In this document: positions 25,069-34,306 of the stretch, in pieces
Position numbering within the stretch: position 1 is the stretch's first letter
Layout: every line of letters starts with the position of its first letter
Assembly: GCF_900142895.1 (NCBI RefSeq)
Contig: NZ_LT670847.1
Location: 620,001 to 684,000, forward strand
From: Vreelandella subglaciescola
Lineage (GTDB): Bacteria; Pseudomonadota; Gammaproteobacteria; Pseudomonadales; Halomonadaceae
DNA length: 64,000 bases
Direction of reading: 5' to 3'
The notes under the pieces: model-generated
What the model was told of the DNA's origin: nothing
Database searches by the model: none
The model's input: the letters and a program-made list of their open reading frames with translations, nothing else
Translations under genes and position numbers: made by a program

Positions 25069-26552
25069 AGTGTCACCTCGTCCAGATCCAGTTCGGCATT
25101 CGCCAGGCTCAGCGAAATACCGCCGATATCTCCGGCACCCTGGGTAATCAGAATATCGCCGGGGCGCAGCACATTGGCCAAAAGCCCCGGCAGCTCCTGC
25201 TTGTGTTCGACAAACAGCGGGTCGACATCGCCACGCTGGCGGATAGAGCCGGCAAGGGTGCGGCCTTCAGCGCCGGGAATCACGGGTTCGCCGGCGCTGT
25301 AGACGTCAAGCAGCAGCAGCGTATCGACCTGGGACAGCACACGTACGAAATCTTCGTACAGGTCGCGAGTGCGGGTATAGCGGTGCGGCTGATACAGCAT
25401 CACCAGCCGCCGCTCGGGCCAGCCGGCGCGCACCGCCTGAATCACCATGTCTACCTCGCGCGGATGGTGGCCGTAGTCGTCCACCAGCATGACCGGCGCA
25501 GCGTCATTCGGTGCCACTCCCCGCGATAACAAAAACTCGCCGTGTATCTGAAAACGCCGCCCCACACCGGCAAAACCCGACAGGCCGCGCACAATCGCCG
25601 CGTCGCTGACGCCGGCATCGCTTGCCACCACAATCGCCGCCATGGCGTTCAGCGCATTGTGGCGCCCCGGCATGGCCAGGCAAATGTCCAGCGGCTCTCT
25701 TTCCGGGCGCAGCGCGGTAAAGCGCACCTCACCGCCCTGCTGGGCAAAGTCCACGATGCGATAGTCGGCGTCGTGGTCAAAGCCGTAGGTGACAAACTGG
25801 CGTTTTACCTGCGGACACAGCTCGCGCACGTGGGCATCGTCGATGCATAGCACGGCCAGACCGTAAAACGGCAGGTTATGCAAAAACTCGATAAAGGTGC
25901 TTTTCAACCGCTCGAAGTCATTGCCGTAAGTGGCCATGTGATCGGCGTCGATATTGGTCACGATCGAGACCAGCGGCTGCAGGTGCAAAAACGACGCGTC
26001 GGACTCATCGGCCTCGGCAACCAGGTAGTCGCCTTCACCCAAACGCGCATTGGTGCCGGCGCTGGTCAGCTTGCCACCGATGACAAAGGTGGGGTCCAGC
26101 CCGCCTTCCGCCAGCAGCGTTGCCGTCAGGCTGGTGGTGGTGGTTTTGCCGTGGGTGCCCGCCACCGCAATACCGTGGCGAAAGCGCATCAGCTCGGCGA
26201 GCATTTCGGCGCGGCGCACCACCGGCACGCGGTTGTCATTGGCCCAGCGGATTTCCGGGTTGGTGTCATCAATCGCGCTTGATACCACCACCACGTCAGC
26301 GCCTTCGACGTTTTCACGCGCATGCCCCAACGCCACCGTTACGCCACACTGGCGCAAGCGTTCGACCACCGGCGATGCCTTGGCATCGCTGCCGCTGACG
26401 CAATAGCCCTGATTCGCCAGCACTTCGGCAATGCCGCACATGCCGGCACCGCCGATCCCGATAAAATGCAGGCGCCGAATGCGCCGCATGCCGGGGCCTT
26501 TAAGCCGTCCGCCGGTGCCTGGCGCTACGGCATTGGTCGTCAAATCAGTCAC
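25065..26552 (-). CDS. murC: UDP-N-acetylmuramate--L-alanine ligase
   Basis: 495 residues from GTG at 26552, seven bases after GGAG and overlapping the murG stop by 8 bases; an ATG six bases earlier sits too close to the ribosome site. It adds L-Ala to UDP-MurNAc with ATP. Rossmann motif [19 protein letters not shown] loop [18 protein letters not shown] and the C-terminal domain with [14 protein letters not shown] [16 protein letters not shown] are typical MurC signatures. It is part of the tightly coupled murG-murC-ddlB-ftsQ string. Confidence 0.97.
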   Translation of the reverse strand: MTDLTTNAVAPGTGGRLKGPGMRRIRRLHFIGIGGAGMCGIAEVLANQGYCVSGSDAKASPVVERLRQCGVTVALGHARENVEGADVVVVSSAIDDTNPEIRWANDNRVPVVRRAEMLAELMRFRHGIAVAGTHGKTTTTSLTATLLAEGGLDPTFVIGGKLTSAGTNARLGEGDYLVAEADESDASFLHLQPLVSIVTNIDADHMATYGNDFERLKSTFIEFLHNLPFYGLAVLCIDDAHVRELCPQVKRQFVTYGFDHDADYRIVDFAQQGGEVRFTALRPEREPLDICLAMPGRHNALNAMAAIVVASDAGVSDAAIVRGLSGFAGVGRRFQIHGEFLLSRGVAPNDAAPVMLVDDYGHHPREVDMVIQAVRAGWPERRLVMLYQPHRYTRTRDLYEDFVRVLSQVDTLLLLDVYSAGEPVIPGAEGRTLAGSIRQRGDVDPLFVEHKQELPGLLANVLRPGDILITQGAGDIGGISLSLANAELDLDEVTL

Positions 26553-27645
26553 GCACATTCTCCTTCTGAGCAAGGGCCAGACAGCCTTGCATTAACTGCT
26601 CGGTAGCATCCAGATGCGCTGCCTGACGCGCCTGCGAGGCCATAGCGGCCAGCACATCGGCAGATAAAAGCTCATTCAGCGCCTGCACCAGGTTTGTCTG
26701 GGTCAGCGCGTCCTGAATCATGCAGCGCGCCGCGTCGGCCTCGACAAGCACCTGAGCGTTGAGCCGCTGGTGATCGTCAACCGCGTGAGGAAACGGTACA
26801 AACAGCGCCGGTTTGGCCGCCGCGGCCAGTTCGGCCACGGTCAGCGCGCCGGCGCGACAGACGACAAGGTCGGCCCAGTCGTAGGCTTCGGCCATGTCGT
26901 CAATGAACGCGCTCACACGGGCATCAACGCCCTCGCGGTGATAAAGCACGCGAGTAGCCTCATCTCGCTCTCGGCCCGCCTGATGCCAGACGTCGGGACG
27001 TAGTGCTTCATCCAGCCCGGCAAGCGCAGGCGCCAGCCGCTCGTTCAGCGCCACCGCACCCAGCGAGCCGCCAACAATCAGCAACCGCAACCGGCGTTGT
27101 TGCATTTCGTCAGCGCGGCGCGGCGTATCGCCCAGCGCCGCGATATCCGCCCGCACGGGATTACCAATCACCGTTGCCCGCTGGCCAAAGGCCTGGGGAA
27201 ACGCGGCGTAAGTGTGTTTTGCCAGCCGCGACAGCACACGGTTGGTGAGCCCCGCCACGGCGTTTTGTTCGTGAATGACCAGCGGCACGCCGCTCAGCCA
27301 AGCGGCAAGCCCGCCCGGCCCGCTGGCAAAGCCGCCCAGCCCGACCACCACCTGCGGCCTGAAGCGGCGCAGAATTCCGCGCGCCTGCCCTACCGCCCGC
27401 GTCAGGTTGAGCGGCGCTTTCAGCCAGCCGGCCAGGCCGTTACCGCGCAGCCCGCTGATGCGGATCTGGTGCAGGGGAAATCCTGCCTCGGGCACCAGCC
27501 GGTTTTCGATGCCTCGCGGGCTGCCCAGCCATTCGACCGCGACGCCACGCGCCTCCAGCGCCCGGGCCAGCGACAGCGCGGGGATGACATGGCCGCCGGT
27601 GCCGCCGGCCATAATCAAAACACGTTGTGGCGTAGGTTGTGTCAC
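26545..27645 (-). CDS. murG: UDP-GlcNAc:lipid I N-acetylglucosaminyltransferase MurG
   Basis: 366 residues from GTG at 27645, six bases after GGGAG; an in-frame start at 27663 overlaps the ribosome site. It converts lipid I to lipid II on the cytoplasmic face. GT-B fold motifs: [14 protein letters not shown] near the N-terminus, [30 protein letters not shown], and the nucleotide-sugar loop [15 protein letters not shown] followed by [14 protein letters not shown]. It is preceded by a 77-base gap with tandem 13-base repeats. Confidence 0.97.
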   Translation of the reverse strand: MTQPTPQRVLIMAGGTGGHVIPALSLARALEARGVAVEWLGSPRGIENRLVPEAGFPLHQIRISGLRGNGLAGWLKAPLNLTRAVGQARGILRRFRPQVVVGLGGFASGPGGLAAWLSGVPLVIHEQNAVAGLTNRVLSRLAKHTYAAFPQAFGQRATVIGNPVRADIAALGDTPRRADEMQQRRLRLLIVGGSLGAVALNERLAPALAGLDEALRPDVWHQAGRERDEATRVLYHREGVDARVSAFIDDMAEAYDWADLVVCRAGALTVAELAAAAKPALFVPFPHAVDDHQRLNAQVLVEADAARCMIQDALTQTNLVQALNELLSADVLAAMASQARQAAHLDATEQLMQGCLALAQKENVRD

Positions 27646-27659
27646 GCACTGCTCCCTTC

Positions 27660-27698
27660 TCAAAAGCCGGTTTCAAAAGCCTGTCTCAAAAGCCCGTT
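27660..27698. repeat. Three tandem 13-bp repeats between ftsW and murG
   Basis: TCAAAAGCC followed by GGTT, TGTC and CGTT occurs three times in a row (27660-27672, 27673-27685, 27686-27698), with a decayed fourth unit after it. On the transcribed minus strand each unit reads like (G/A)ACNGGCTTTTGA. It lies directly upstream of the murG ribosome site. Role unknown. Confidence 0.8.
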
Positions 27699-27722
27699 TC
27701 AACGGTCTGTAGCAACAGCACG

Positions 27723-28907
27723 CTAGGAGAGCTGCGGTCGACGACGCGGTTTGGACGGTGTTGGTGTGCGCTTGGGAGCAAGCCGGGTTTCACGATCGGC
27801 ACGCAACAACAGGCCTACCATCACGCCGGTAACCAGCAGGCTGGAGCCGCCGTAACTCACCAGCGGTAGCGTCAGCCCCTTGGTGGGCAACAGCCCCGAA
27901 CTCACCGCCATATTGATAAACGCCTGAGCGGCAATGATAAAACTGATGCCGTAGCTCATGTAAGCGGCAAACAGGTGACCGGCAAGCTCGGCCCGCCGGC
28001 CGATCAGCATGGCGCGGACGATAAACAGCGTAAACAACAGCACAATCGCGATGGCGCCGATCATGCCCAGCTCTTCGGCGATCACGGCAAAGATGAAATC
28101 GGTGTGGGCTTCGGGCAAAAAGTGCAGTTTCTGCACGCTGTTGCCCAGTCCGGTGCCGGCCACGTGGCCACGGCCGAAGGCAATCAGCGCCTGAGTCAGC
28201 TGATAACCGGTAGCAAACTGATCGGCCCAGGGGTCCAGAAAGCTGGTCCAGCGGGCCAGGCGGTAAGGCTCCATCGCCACCATGAGTACGGCACCAACGC
28301 TCAGCACGGCTCCTGAGCTCACCAGTAGCACAAGCGAGGCGCCGGCCATCATCAGCATGCCCACCACGCAGACGGTATAAACCACCATGCCGCCAAAATC
28401 CGGTGCGGCGGCCAACAAGCCGAGCGGCACGGCAAGTACCATCAGCGGGCGCACCAGGGTAAATAATCGCGTGCGCAGCTCAACGGTAAAGCGCGCCATG
28501 AACGCGGCCATGTAAAATACCAGCCCGAGCTTACCCACTTCCGACACCTGCAGGCTGGGCAAGGGGCCGGGCAGCGAAATCCAGCGCTTACTGCCGTTGA
28601 TGTCCTGCCCCACTATCAGAACCGCCACGAGCAAGAACAGGCTCAAGCCTAAAATCAAACCGGCGTTTTGCCGCCAAAGTTCCAGCGGCAGGCTCAGCGC
28701 TACCGCCGCTGCGGTAATCGCGAGCAACAAAAACACGCCGTGCTGGCGTGCGTAGTGGTAGCTATCCTCCAACAGACCCACCGAGGCCGAGCTCACCATG
28801 ACCCAGCCAATGCCGGCCAGCATCAGCGCGGCGAGCAACAGCCAGATATCACACGGCAGCCCGCGCGTGGTGAGAGTCTCGTGCAGACGTTGCATACGGC
28901 GTTTCAT
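27723..28907 (-). CDS. ftsW: Septal peptidoglycan polymerase FtsW (SEDS family)
   Basis: 394 residues with about ten membrane helices. SEDS glycosyltransferase that polymerises lipid II at the septum with FtsI. Motifs: VMVSSASVGLLEDSYHYARQ, DINGSKRWISLPG, the QLTQALIAFGRGHVAGTGLGNSVQKLHFLPEAHTDFIFAV segment (contains the conserved catalytic-region residues) and TKGLTLPLVSYGGSSL. A basic C-terminal tail (KRTPTPSKPRRRPQ) is cytoplasmic. GGGAGG lies seven bases before ATG; the start overlaps the murD stop by 4 bases. Confidence 0.97.
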   Translation of the reverse strand: MKRRMQRLHETLTTRGLPCDIWLLLAALMLAGIGWVMVSSASVGLLEDSYHYARQHGVFLLLAITAAAVALSLPLELWRQNAGLILGLSLFLLVAVLIVGQDINGSKRWISLPGPLPSLQVSEVGKLGLVFYMAAFMARFTVELRTRLFTLVRPLMVLAVPLGLLAAAPDFGGMVVYTVCVVGMLMMAGASLVLLVSSGAVLSVGAVLMVAMEPYRLARWTSFLDPWADQFATGYQLTQALIAFGRGHVAGTGLGNSVQKLHFLPEAHTDFIFAVIAEELGMIGAIAIVLLFTLFIVRAMLIGRRAELAGHLFAAYMSYGISFIIAAQAFINMAVSSGLLPTKGLTLPLVSYGGSSLLVTGVMVGLLLRADRETRLAPKRTPTPSKPRRRPQLS

Positions 28908-30313
28908 GGCGCAGCCTCCCCGGCTTTTTTACCGGCGCGGGCAATGCTCTTGACCTGCTCACAGAACGCCTCGCCGCGCGCCTGATAATTGGCGAATTGA
29001 TCCAGACTGGCGCAGGCAGGCGAAAGCAGCACGCCATCGCCGGGCACGGCCATGGCAGCGGCGGCTTGCGTGGCGTCGGCCAGATCGACACAGCGTTGAA
29101 CCGGCACCTGGCCATCAAGCGCCCGGGCAATGCTTTCAGCATCCGCGCCAAACAGCATCACGCAGCGCGCATAAGCGGCTAGCGGTTCAGCCAGCGGCGT
29201 GAAATCAGCGCCTTTCCCCACGCCACCGGCCAGCACAATAAGCTTTCCGGAAAGCGTTGACCCAAGGCCGTTCACCGCCGCGAGCGTCGCCCCGACGTTG
29301 GTTCCCTTGGAGTCGTTAACCCAGATGACATCGTTGATTTTCGCGATGGTTTCGCTGCGGTGGGCAAGCCCCGAAAAGCGCCGCAGCACCGCGCACATCG
29401 CGGCGGCATCGAGCCCCAGCGCCTGACCCATGGCCAGCGCGGCCAACGCGTTTTGCTGATTGTGCCGGCCGGCCATGTGTAGCTCACCGGCGGCAAGCCA
29501 GGGCGCTGCGCCCTGCATCAACCACGTCTCGCTCTCGTGCTCGGCAAGCCCCCAGTCAGCACCTGCCGGCGCCTGAGTGGTGAACCGCCGCGTCCGGGAC
29601 GTGGGCAACAAGATTTCCACTGCCGGCCAGGTGTGCGGGTCATCGCCGTTTACTACCGCATGGCGTGCGCCACGAAAAATGCGTTGTTTGGCCGCGCGGT
29701 AGGCCGCCATATCCCCGTGACGATCCAGATGATCTTCGCAGAAATTCAGTATCGTCGCGCACTCGGCATTCAGGTGCGGCGTGGTTTCCAGCTGAAAGCT
29801 GGAAAGTTCCAGCACATACAGCCCGGCGGCGGGCGACGCGTCCAGCAAATCCAGCGCCGGAGTACCCAGGTTGCCACCCACCGCGACATTGACGCCTGAC
29901 GCAGCGGCCATTTCACCCAGCAGCGTGGTCACCGTGGATTTGGCATTGGAGCCGGTAATCGCCGCGATCGGCGCGCGCACGGCACGGCTGAACAAGGCGA
30001 TTTCACCCACAAGGCGCGGCTCGCCCGTTTGCGGGTTGTGCTTTTCAGCCATCTCAGCGAGCGCCGGCGCGCGCGGGTCAACGCCGGGGCTGAGTACGAC
30101 CTCCTCGGCCTGACTCATATCCAGCTCGGCCAGCGCGCCGCAGTGCACGGAAACACCGGGATGTGCTGCGCAAAAGGCCTCAAGCCCGGGCGGAGCATCA
30201 CGGGTATCAGCGACCATGAACGAGACGTTTAGCCGCGCCAGATGCCGGCAGATGGCGCGGCCGGATAGCCCCAGCCCCACCACCAGCGTCATGCCGCAAG
30301 GAACACGAATCAT
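28904..30313 (-). CDS. murD: UDP-N-acetylmuramoylalanine--D-glutamate ligase
   Basis: 469 residues from ATG at 30313 (GGGAG six bases upstream; a GTG codon directly precedes it). It adds D-Glu to UDP-MurNAc-L-Ala. Motifs: VVGLGLSGRAICRHL, ATP loop ITGSNAKSTVTTLLGE, LELSSFQLE, FCEDHLDRH, HNQQNALAA and VNDSKGTNVGAT. The P-loop has GSNAKST where GTNGKST is commoner; this N-A variant is seen in other MurD proteins. Its start follows mraY by 12 bases and its end overlaps ftsW. Confidence 0.97.
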   Translation of the reverse strand: MIRVPCGMTLVVGLGLSGRAICRHLARLNVSFMVADTRDAPPGLEAFCAAHPGVSVHCGALAELDMSQAEEVVLSPGVDPRAPALAEMAEKHNPQTGEPRLVGEIALFSRAVRAPIAAITGSNAKSTVTTLLGEMAAASGVNVAVGGNLGTPALDLLDASPAAGLYVLELSSFQLETTPHLNAECATILNFCEDHLDRHGDMAAYRAAKQRIFRGARHAVVNGDDPHTWPAVEILLPTSRTRRFTTQAPAGADWGLAEHESETWLMQGAAPWLAAGELHMAGRHNQQNALAALAMGQALGLDAAAMCAVLRRFSGLAHRSETIAKINDVIWVNDSKGTNVGATLAAVNGLGSTLSGKLIVLAGGVGKGADFTPLAEPLAAYARCVMLFGADAESIARALDGQVPVQRCVDLADATQAAAAMAVPGDGVLLSPACASLDQFANYQARGEAFCEQVKSIARAGKKAGEAAP

Positions 30314-30325
30314 CACAGGCTCCCG

Positions 30326-31408
30326 TTAGCGGACTTTCAAGGTGGCAAGTCCCAACAGCACCAGCACCACGGTAATGATCCAGAAGCGCACGATAACCCG
30401 CGGCTCCGGCCAGCCTTTCAGCTCATAATGGTGGTGCAGTGGTGCCATGCGAAAAATACGCCGTCCGGTCAGCTTGTAGGACCCCACCTGAAGGATGACC
30501 GACAGCGTCTCGACCACAAAAATACCGCCCATGATGAACAGCACGATTTCCTGACGCACAATGACGGCCACCACACCCAGTGCGGCACCCAGTGCCAGCG
30601 AGCCGACATCGCCCATGAATACCTGGGCGGGGTAGGTGTTGAACCACAGAAAACCCAGCCCGGCACCAGCGATGGTGGCGCAAAATACCGCCAGCTCGCC
30701 GGTGCCGGCAATAAATGGCATGTGCAAATAGTCAGCAAACACCGCGTTGCCGCTGACATAGGCAAATACCGAAAGCCCCATGGCCACGAGCACCGTCGGC
30801 ATGATGGCCAGTCCATCCAGTCCGTCGGTCAGGTTCACGGCGTTGGAACTGCCCACAATGACAAAGTAGCTAAGCACAATGAAAAACACGCCCAGCGGCA
30901 GCATGACCCCTTTCACCATGGGTATCAGCAGGCTGATTTCAACCGGGCTTGCCGCCGTGGCATAAAGGATACCGGCAGCACCCAGGCCCACCACCGACTG
31001 CCAGAAATACTTCCACTTGGCGGGCAAGCCACGCGGGTTTTTCTCGACGACCTTGCGGTAGTCATCCACCCAGCCAATGGCGCCAAAGCCAAGGGTTACG
31101 CCCAGCACCACCCAGACGTAGTGATTGGTCAGATCCCCCCAGATCAGCGTGCTGGCCGCCATGGAAATCAGGATCATCACCCCGCCCATGGTCGGCGTTC
31201 CCGCCTTGGACAGGTGCGACTGCGGGCCGTCATCGCGCACGGCCTGGCCAATCTGGCCTTCGACCAGGCGACGAATCACCAGAGGCCCCAGCCACAAGCA
31301 CAGCAGAAGTGCGGTGAGTGCGCCTAAAATAACGCGCAACGTCAGATAGTTAACGACTTGAAAGGCGCTTTGATACTGCGCTAGAAAATTCGCCAGATGA
31401 AGTAACAT
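30326..31408 (-). CDS. mraY: Phospho-N-acetylmuramoyl-pentapeptide-transferase
   Basis: 360 residues, exactly the E. coli length, with ten predicted membrane helices. It transfers phospho-MurNAc-pentapeptide to undecaprenyl phosphate, making lipid I. Motifs: [13 protein letters not shown], catalytic aspartates in GWVDDYRKV and [11 protein letters not shown], and [14 protein letters not shown], ending in [21 protein letters not shown] ribosome site is weak (AAGG 12 bases before ATG), fitting translation from the upstream murF. A 14-base gap separates it from murF. Confidence 0.97.
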   Translation of the reverse strand: MLLHLANFLAQYQSAFQVVNYLTLRVILGALTALLLCLWLGPLVIRRLVEGQIGQAVRDDGPQSHLSKAGTPTMGGVMILISMAASTLIWGDLTNHYVWVVLGVTLGFGAIGWVDDYRKVVEKNPRGLPAKWKYFWQSVVGLGAAGILYATAASPVEISLLIPMVKGVMLPLGVFFIVLSYFVIVGSSNAVNLTDGLDGLAIMPTVLVAMGLSVFAYVSGNAVFADYLHMPFIAGTGELAVFCATIAGAGLGFLWFNTYPAQVFMGDVGSLALGAALGVVAVIVRQEIVLFIMGGIFVVETLSVILQVGSYKLTGRRIFRMAPLHHHYELKGWPEPRVIVRFWIITVVLVLLGLATLKVR

Positions 31409-31422
31409 GAGCGGCGCTTACC

Positions 31423-32802
31423 TTATTGTTTATCCATGCGCAGGGCGGCAATCAGCCGCTCCATGCCTGCGCTTCGAGAGCCCTTGACCAGTAAACTCGT
31501 GCCCGCTGGCAGCGCGCTTTGCAGGTGGTCTTCAAGCGCGGTGTAATCGTCAAAATGCTGGCTGCCACGACTTTCTGCCGCGTGGCGAGCAAAAGCGGTG
31601 CTTGCCGGCTTGGCGGCGTCGCCCAGCGTATACAGCGCCTCTACGCCCAGCGCAGCGGCGTAGGCACCCACCTCGGCGTGCAACGCGGCGGAGGCTTCGC
31701 CCAGCTCGCCCATCGCGCCAAGCGCGCACCAGCGCGGCGCAGGCAGCTGCGCCAGCGTATCCAGCGCCGCCTTGACCGCACCGGGGTTGGCGTTATAAGA
31801 GTCATCCAGCAGCGTCGTATCGCGCTTGCCCGGCAGTACACACAGCCGCCCGGAAAGCGCTGTTGCCTGGCACAGACCGTCTATTACACGCGACGCCTCA
31901 ACGCCCAGACTCAATGCCACGGCAGCAACAGCAAGGGCATTGCTGACGTTATGCTGGCCGAAAAGCCCCAGCGCGACTTGTCCAACGCTATCGCCATTAA
32001 CCACCAGCGTGAAAGCATAACGCCCCTTGTCGTCACAGGAAAGCGCCCCCGCGTGCACGTCTGCATCGGGATGTAACCCGAAACTCATCACGGCATTGGG
32101 CGCGGCGCACTGCGCCCAGAACGCAAAGTAAGGGTCATCGCGATTGATCACCGCCACGCCGTCGGCGGCCAATCCCTGCAAAATCTCACTTTTTGCCTGA
32201 GCGATTTGCCCCATGCCGCCGAACTCGCCCACGTGAGCGCCGGTCACGTTGGTAATCACGGCGATCTGCGGCATGGCCAGTCGCGTTGTCCAGGCAATTT
32301 CGCCCAGATGATTGGCCCCCAGCTCCACCACCGCTGCGCGGTGGTGCGGTTCAAGCCCCAACAGCGTGAGCGGTGCACCAATCTCGTTATTCAGGTTTCC
32401 CCGAGTGGCATGCACCGGCCCGAGCGGCGCCAACAGCGCTGCGACAAGCTCTTTAACCGTGGTTTTGCCGCTGTTGCCGGTTATGCCCACCAGCGGACAG
32501 GTAAATTCATTCCGCCAGGCGCGCGCCAGAAGCCCCAGCGCCAGGCGGGTATCGCAGCAGACGATCTGCGGCAAGGTAACGTCACAGGCACGTTCGACCA
32601 ATACGGCGGCCGCTCCCTGGCGCTGCGCGTCGGCGATAAAATCGTGGCCGTCAAAACGCTCGCCCACCAGCGCGACAAACAAACAGCCCGGCACGATGGC
32701 ACGGGTATCGGTGACGACGGTGGTCAGCGTCAGGTCTTGCCCGACACCGGCGCATTCACCCCCCACGGCATCGGCAATGCCGTAAAGCGTTAGCGGCGTC
32801 AT
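31423..32802 (-). CDS. murF: UDP-N-acetylmuramoyl-tripeptide--D-alanyl-D-alanine ligase
   Basis: 459 residues. It adds D-Ala-D-Ala to the tripeptide, finishing the soluble precursor. The Mur ligase layout is seen: N-terminal uridine domain, ATP loop GITGNSGKTTVKEL, the HATRGNLNNEIGAPLTLL motif diagnostic for MurF, and LLDDSYNANPGAVKAAL in the C-terminal domain. It overlaps murE by 4 bases (ATGA), so the two are coupled. Confidence 0.97.
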   Translation of the reverse strand: MTPLTLYGIADAVGGECAGVGQDLTLTTVVTDTRAIVPGCLFVALVGERFDGHDFIADAQRQGAAAVLVERACDVTLPQIVCCDTRLALGLLARAWRNEFTCPLVGITGNSGKTTVKELVAALLAPLGPVHATRGNLNNEIGAPLTLLGLEPHHRAAVVELGANHLGEIAWTTRLAMPQIAVITNVTGAHVGEFGGMGQIAQAKSEILQGLAADGVAVINRDDPYFAFWAQCAAPNAVMSFGLHPDADVHAGALSCDDKGRYAFTLVVNGDSVGQVALGLFGQHNVSNALAVAAVALSLGVEASRVIDGLCQATALSGRLCVLPGKRDTTLLDDSYNANPGAVKAALDTLAQLPAPRWCALGAMGELGEASAALHAEVGAYAAALGVEALYTLGDAAKPASTAFARHAAESRGSQHFDDYTALEDHLQSALPAGTSLLVKGSRSAGMERLIAALRMDKQ

Positions 32803-34292
32803 GCCTCGATCCGGACGGCCAGCGCCTGCTGGACTTCATCGCTGTCGCGGTAGGCGTGACGCACGCCGCTGATTTCCTGGTAGGCTTCGTGACCTTTGCC
32901 GGCAATCAGCACCACGTCGTCAGGCTCAGCGCGGGCAATAACCTCGGCAATCGCGCGGCGGCGATCACCGATTTCCAGCACCTCAGCCGCCGGATCAAAC
33001 CCGGCCAGCACATCCTGACGAATGGCTTCGGGCGATTCGGTGCGCGGGTTATCGTCGGTCACCACGCTGCAATCCGCATGGGCCTCTGCCATTCTGGCCA
33101 TCGCTGCACGCTTGCCGCTATCACGGTCACCGCCACAGCCAAACACGCACCACAGCCGGCCGGCGCTGCCCAAGTGCGCGCGCAGCGCCACCAGCGCACT
33201 TTTAAGCGCATCCGGGGTATGCGCGTAGTCGACCACTACGCTTGGCGAGTCGGCTTCACGGTGAAGCGCCATACGCCCCGGCACGGGCCTGATACGGGCA
33301 GCGGCATCGACCAGCGCGTCCAGCGGCTCGCCCAGCCCGTAAAGGACGGCCATGGCCAGCAGCACGTTATCCAGATTGAAGCGCCCCATCAGGTTAAGCG
33401 AGAGCACTTTTTCAGCTTCGGGCGTGGCTATCAGCGCCTGCTGCCCGTTGGCATGCGGGCTCCATTCCAGCACCCGCAGGGTGACCGATTCATCCTCGCC
33501 GGTGGCCAGCACCCGGGTGTTTTCGCTACAGCCGGCAAGCATCAGCCGCGCCAGCGGGTCATCGGCGTTGACCACCGCCAGCGCCAGCTCGCTACGGCGA
33601 AACAGCTTGGCCTTGGTCGCGGCATAGGCGGCCATGCTGCCATGATAATCAAGGTGGTCGCGGCTCAGATTGGTAAACACCCCGGCGGTGACGTTCACCG
33701 CTTCAAGGCGATGCTGGTCCAGCGCGTGGGATGAGGCCTCCAGCGCGATGCGACGCAGGCCGCGCTGCGCCATATCACCCAGCGTTGCCTGCAGGGCCAG
33801 CGGCCCGGGCGTGGTCAGCCCGGTATCCGCAAGTGCCCCGGCGCGTCCCACGCCCAGCGTACCCACAACGCCGGTCGGCGTGCCCAGCTGCTCACTCAGG
33901 TCGGCGATGTAGTGCGTTACCGAGCTTTTGCCATTAGTGCCGGTCACGGCAATGATGTCGAGCGTATCGGGCACGGCAAACAGCGTACGGCCCAGCTCAC
34001 CCAGACGCAGCGAAAGGTGCGGCATTGTCAGAATGCGCCCGGCAAGCGCGACGTCCCCGTCGCGCGCGTGTTTGAGCACCAGCGCGGCACCGGCCGCAAG
34101 CGCCTGGTCAATATAGTCACGCCCGTCTACCTGACTGCCGGGCACGGCGACAAAAATATCGCCGGCGGCGACCTGTCGCGAGTCGGTTATCAGCCGGATC
34201 GCATCAGGCAGCTCGGGCAGTTCCGGCGGCAAGGTTGCCGTTGGCCATACCTGCTGCAAAGCCGTTATTACGTCGCTTGCGGTAAGCGTCAT
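32799..34292 (-). CDS. murE: UDP-MurNAc-L-alanyl-D-glutamate--2,6-diaminopimelate ligase
   Basis: 497 residues. It adds the third residue of the stem peptide. ATP loop TGTNGKSSVTHYIADL, LEASSHALDQHRLEAV and, importantly, the DNPR motif in VVTDDNPRTESPEAI, which marks meso-diaminopimelate rather than lysine specificity. It also has the carbamylated-lysine region (AYAATKAKLF). The gene starts 14 bases after ftsI and its end overlaps murF. Confidence 0.97.
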   Translation of the reverse strand: MTLTASDVITALQQVWPTATLPPELPELPDAIRLITDSRQVAAGDIFVAVPGSQVDGRDYIDQALAAGAALVLKHARDGDVALAGRILTMPHLSLRLGELGRTLFAVPDTLDIIAVTGTNGKSSVTHYIADLSEQLGTPTGVVGTLGVGRAGALADTGLTTPGPLALQATLGDMAQRGLRRIALEASSHALDQHRLEAVNVTAGVFTNLSRDHLDYHGSMAAYAATKAKLFRRSELALAVVNADDPLARLMLAGCSENTRVLATGEDESVTLRVLEWSPHANGQQALIATPEAEKVLSLNLMGRFNLDNVLLAMAVLYGLGEPLDALVDAAARIRPVPGRMALHREADSPSVVVDYAHTPDALKSALVALRAHLGSAGRLWCVFGCGGDRDSGKRAAMARMAEAHADCSVVTDDNPRTESPEAIRQDVLAGFDPAAEVLEIGDRRRAIAEVIARAEPDDVVLIAGKGHEAYQEISGVRHAYRDSDEVQQALAVRIEA

Positions 34293-34306
34293 GCTCTCTC
34301 CTTGAC

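Noticed and set aside
24142..25302. 386-codon plus-strand frame opposite ddlB
   Set aside because: Antisense shadow of ddlB/murC with no family resemblance.
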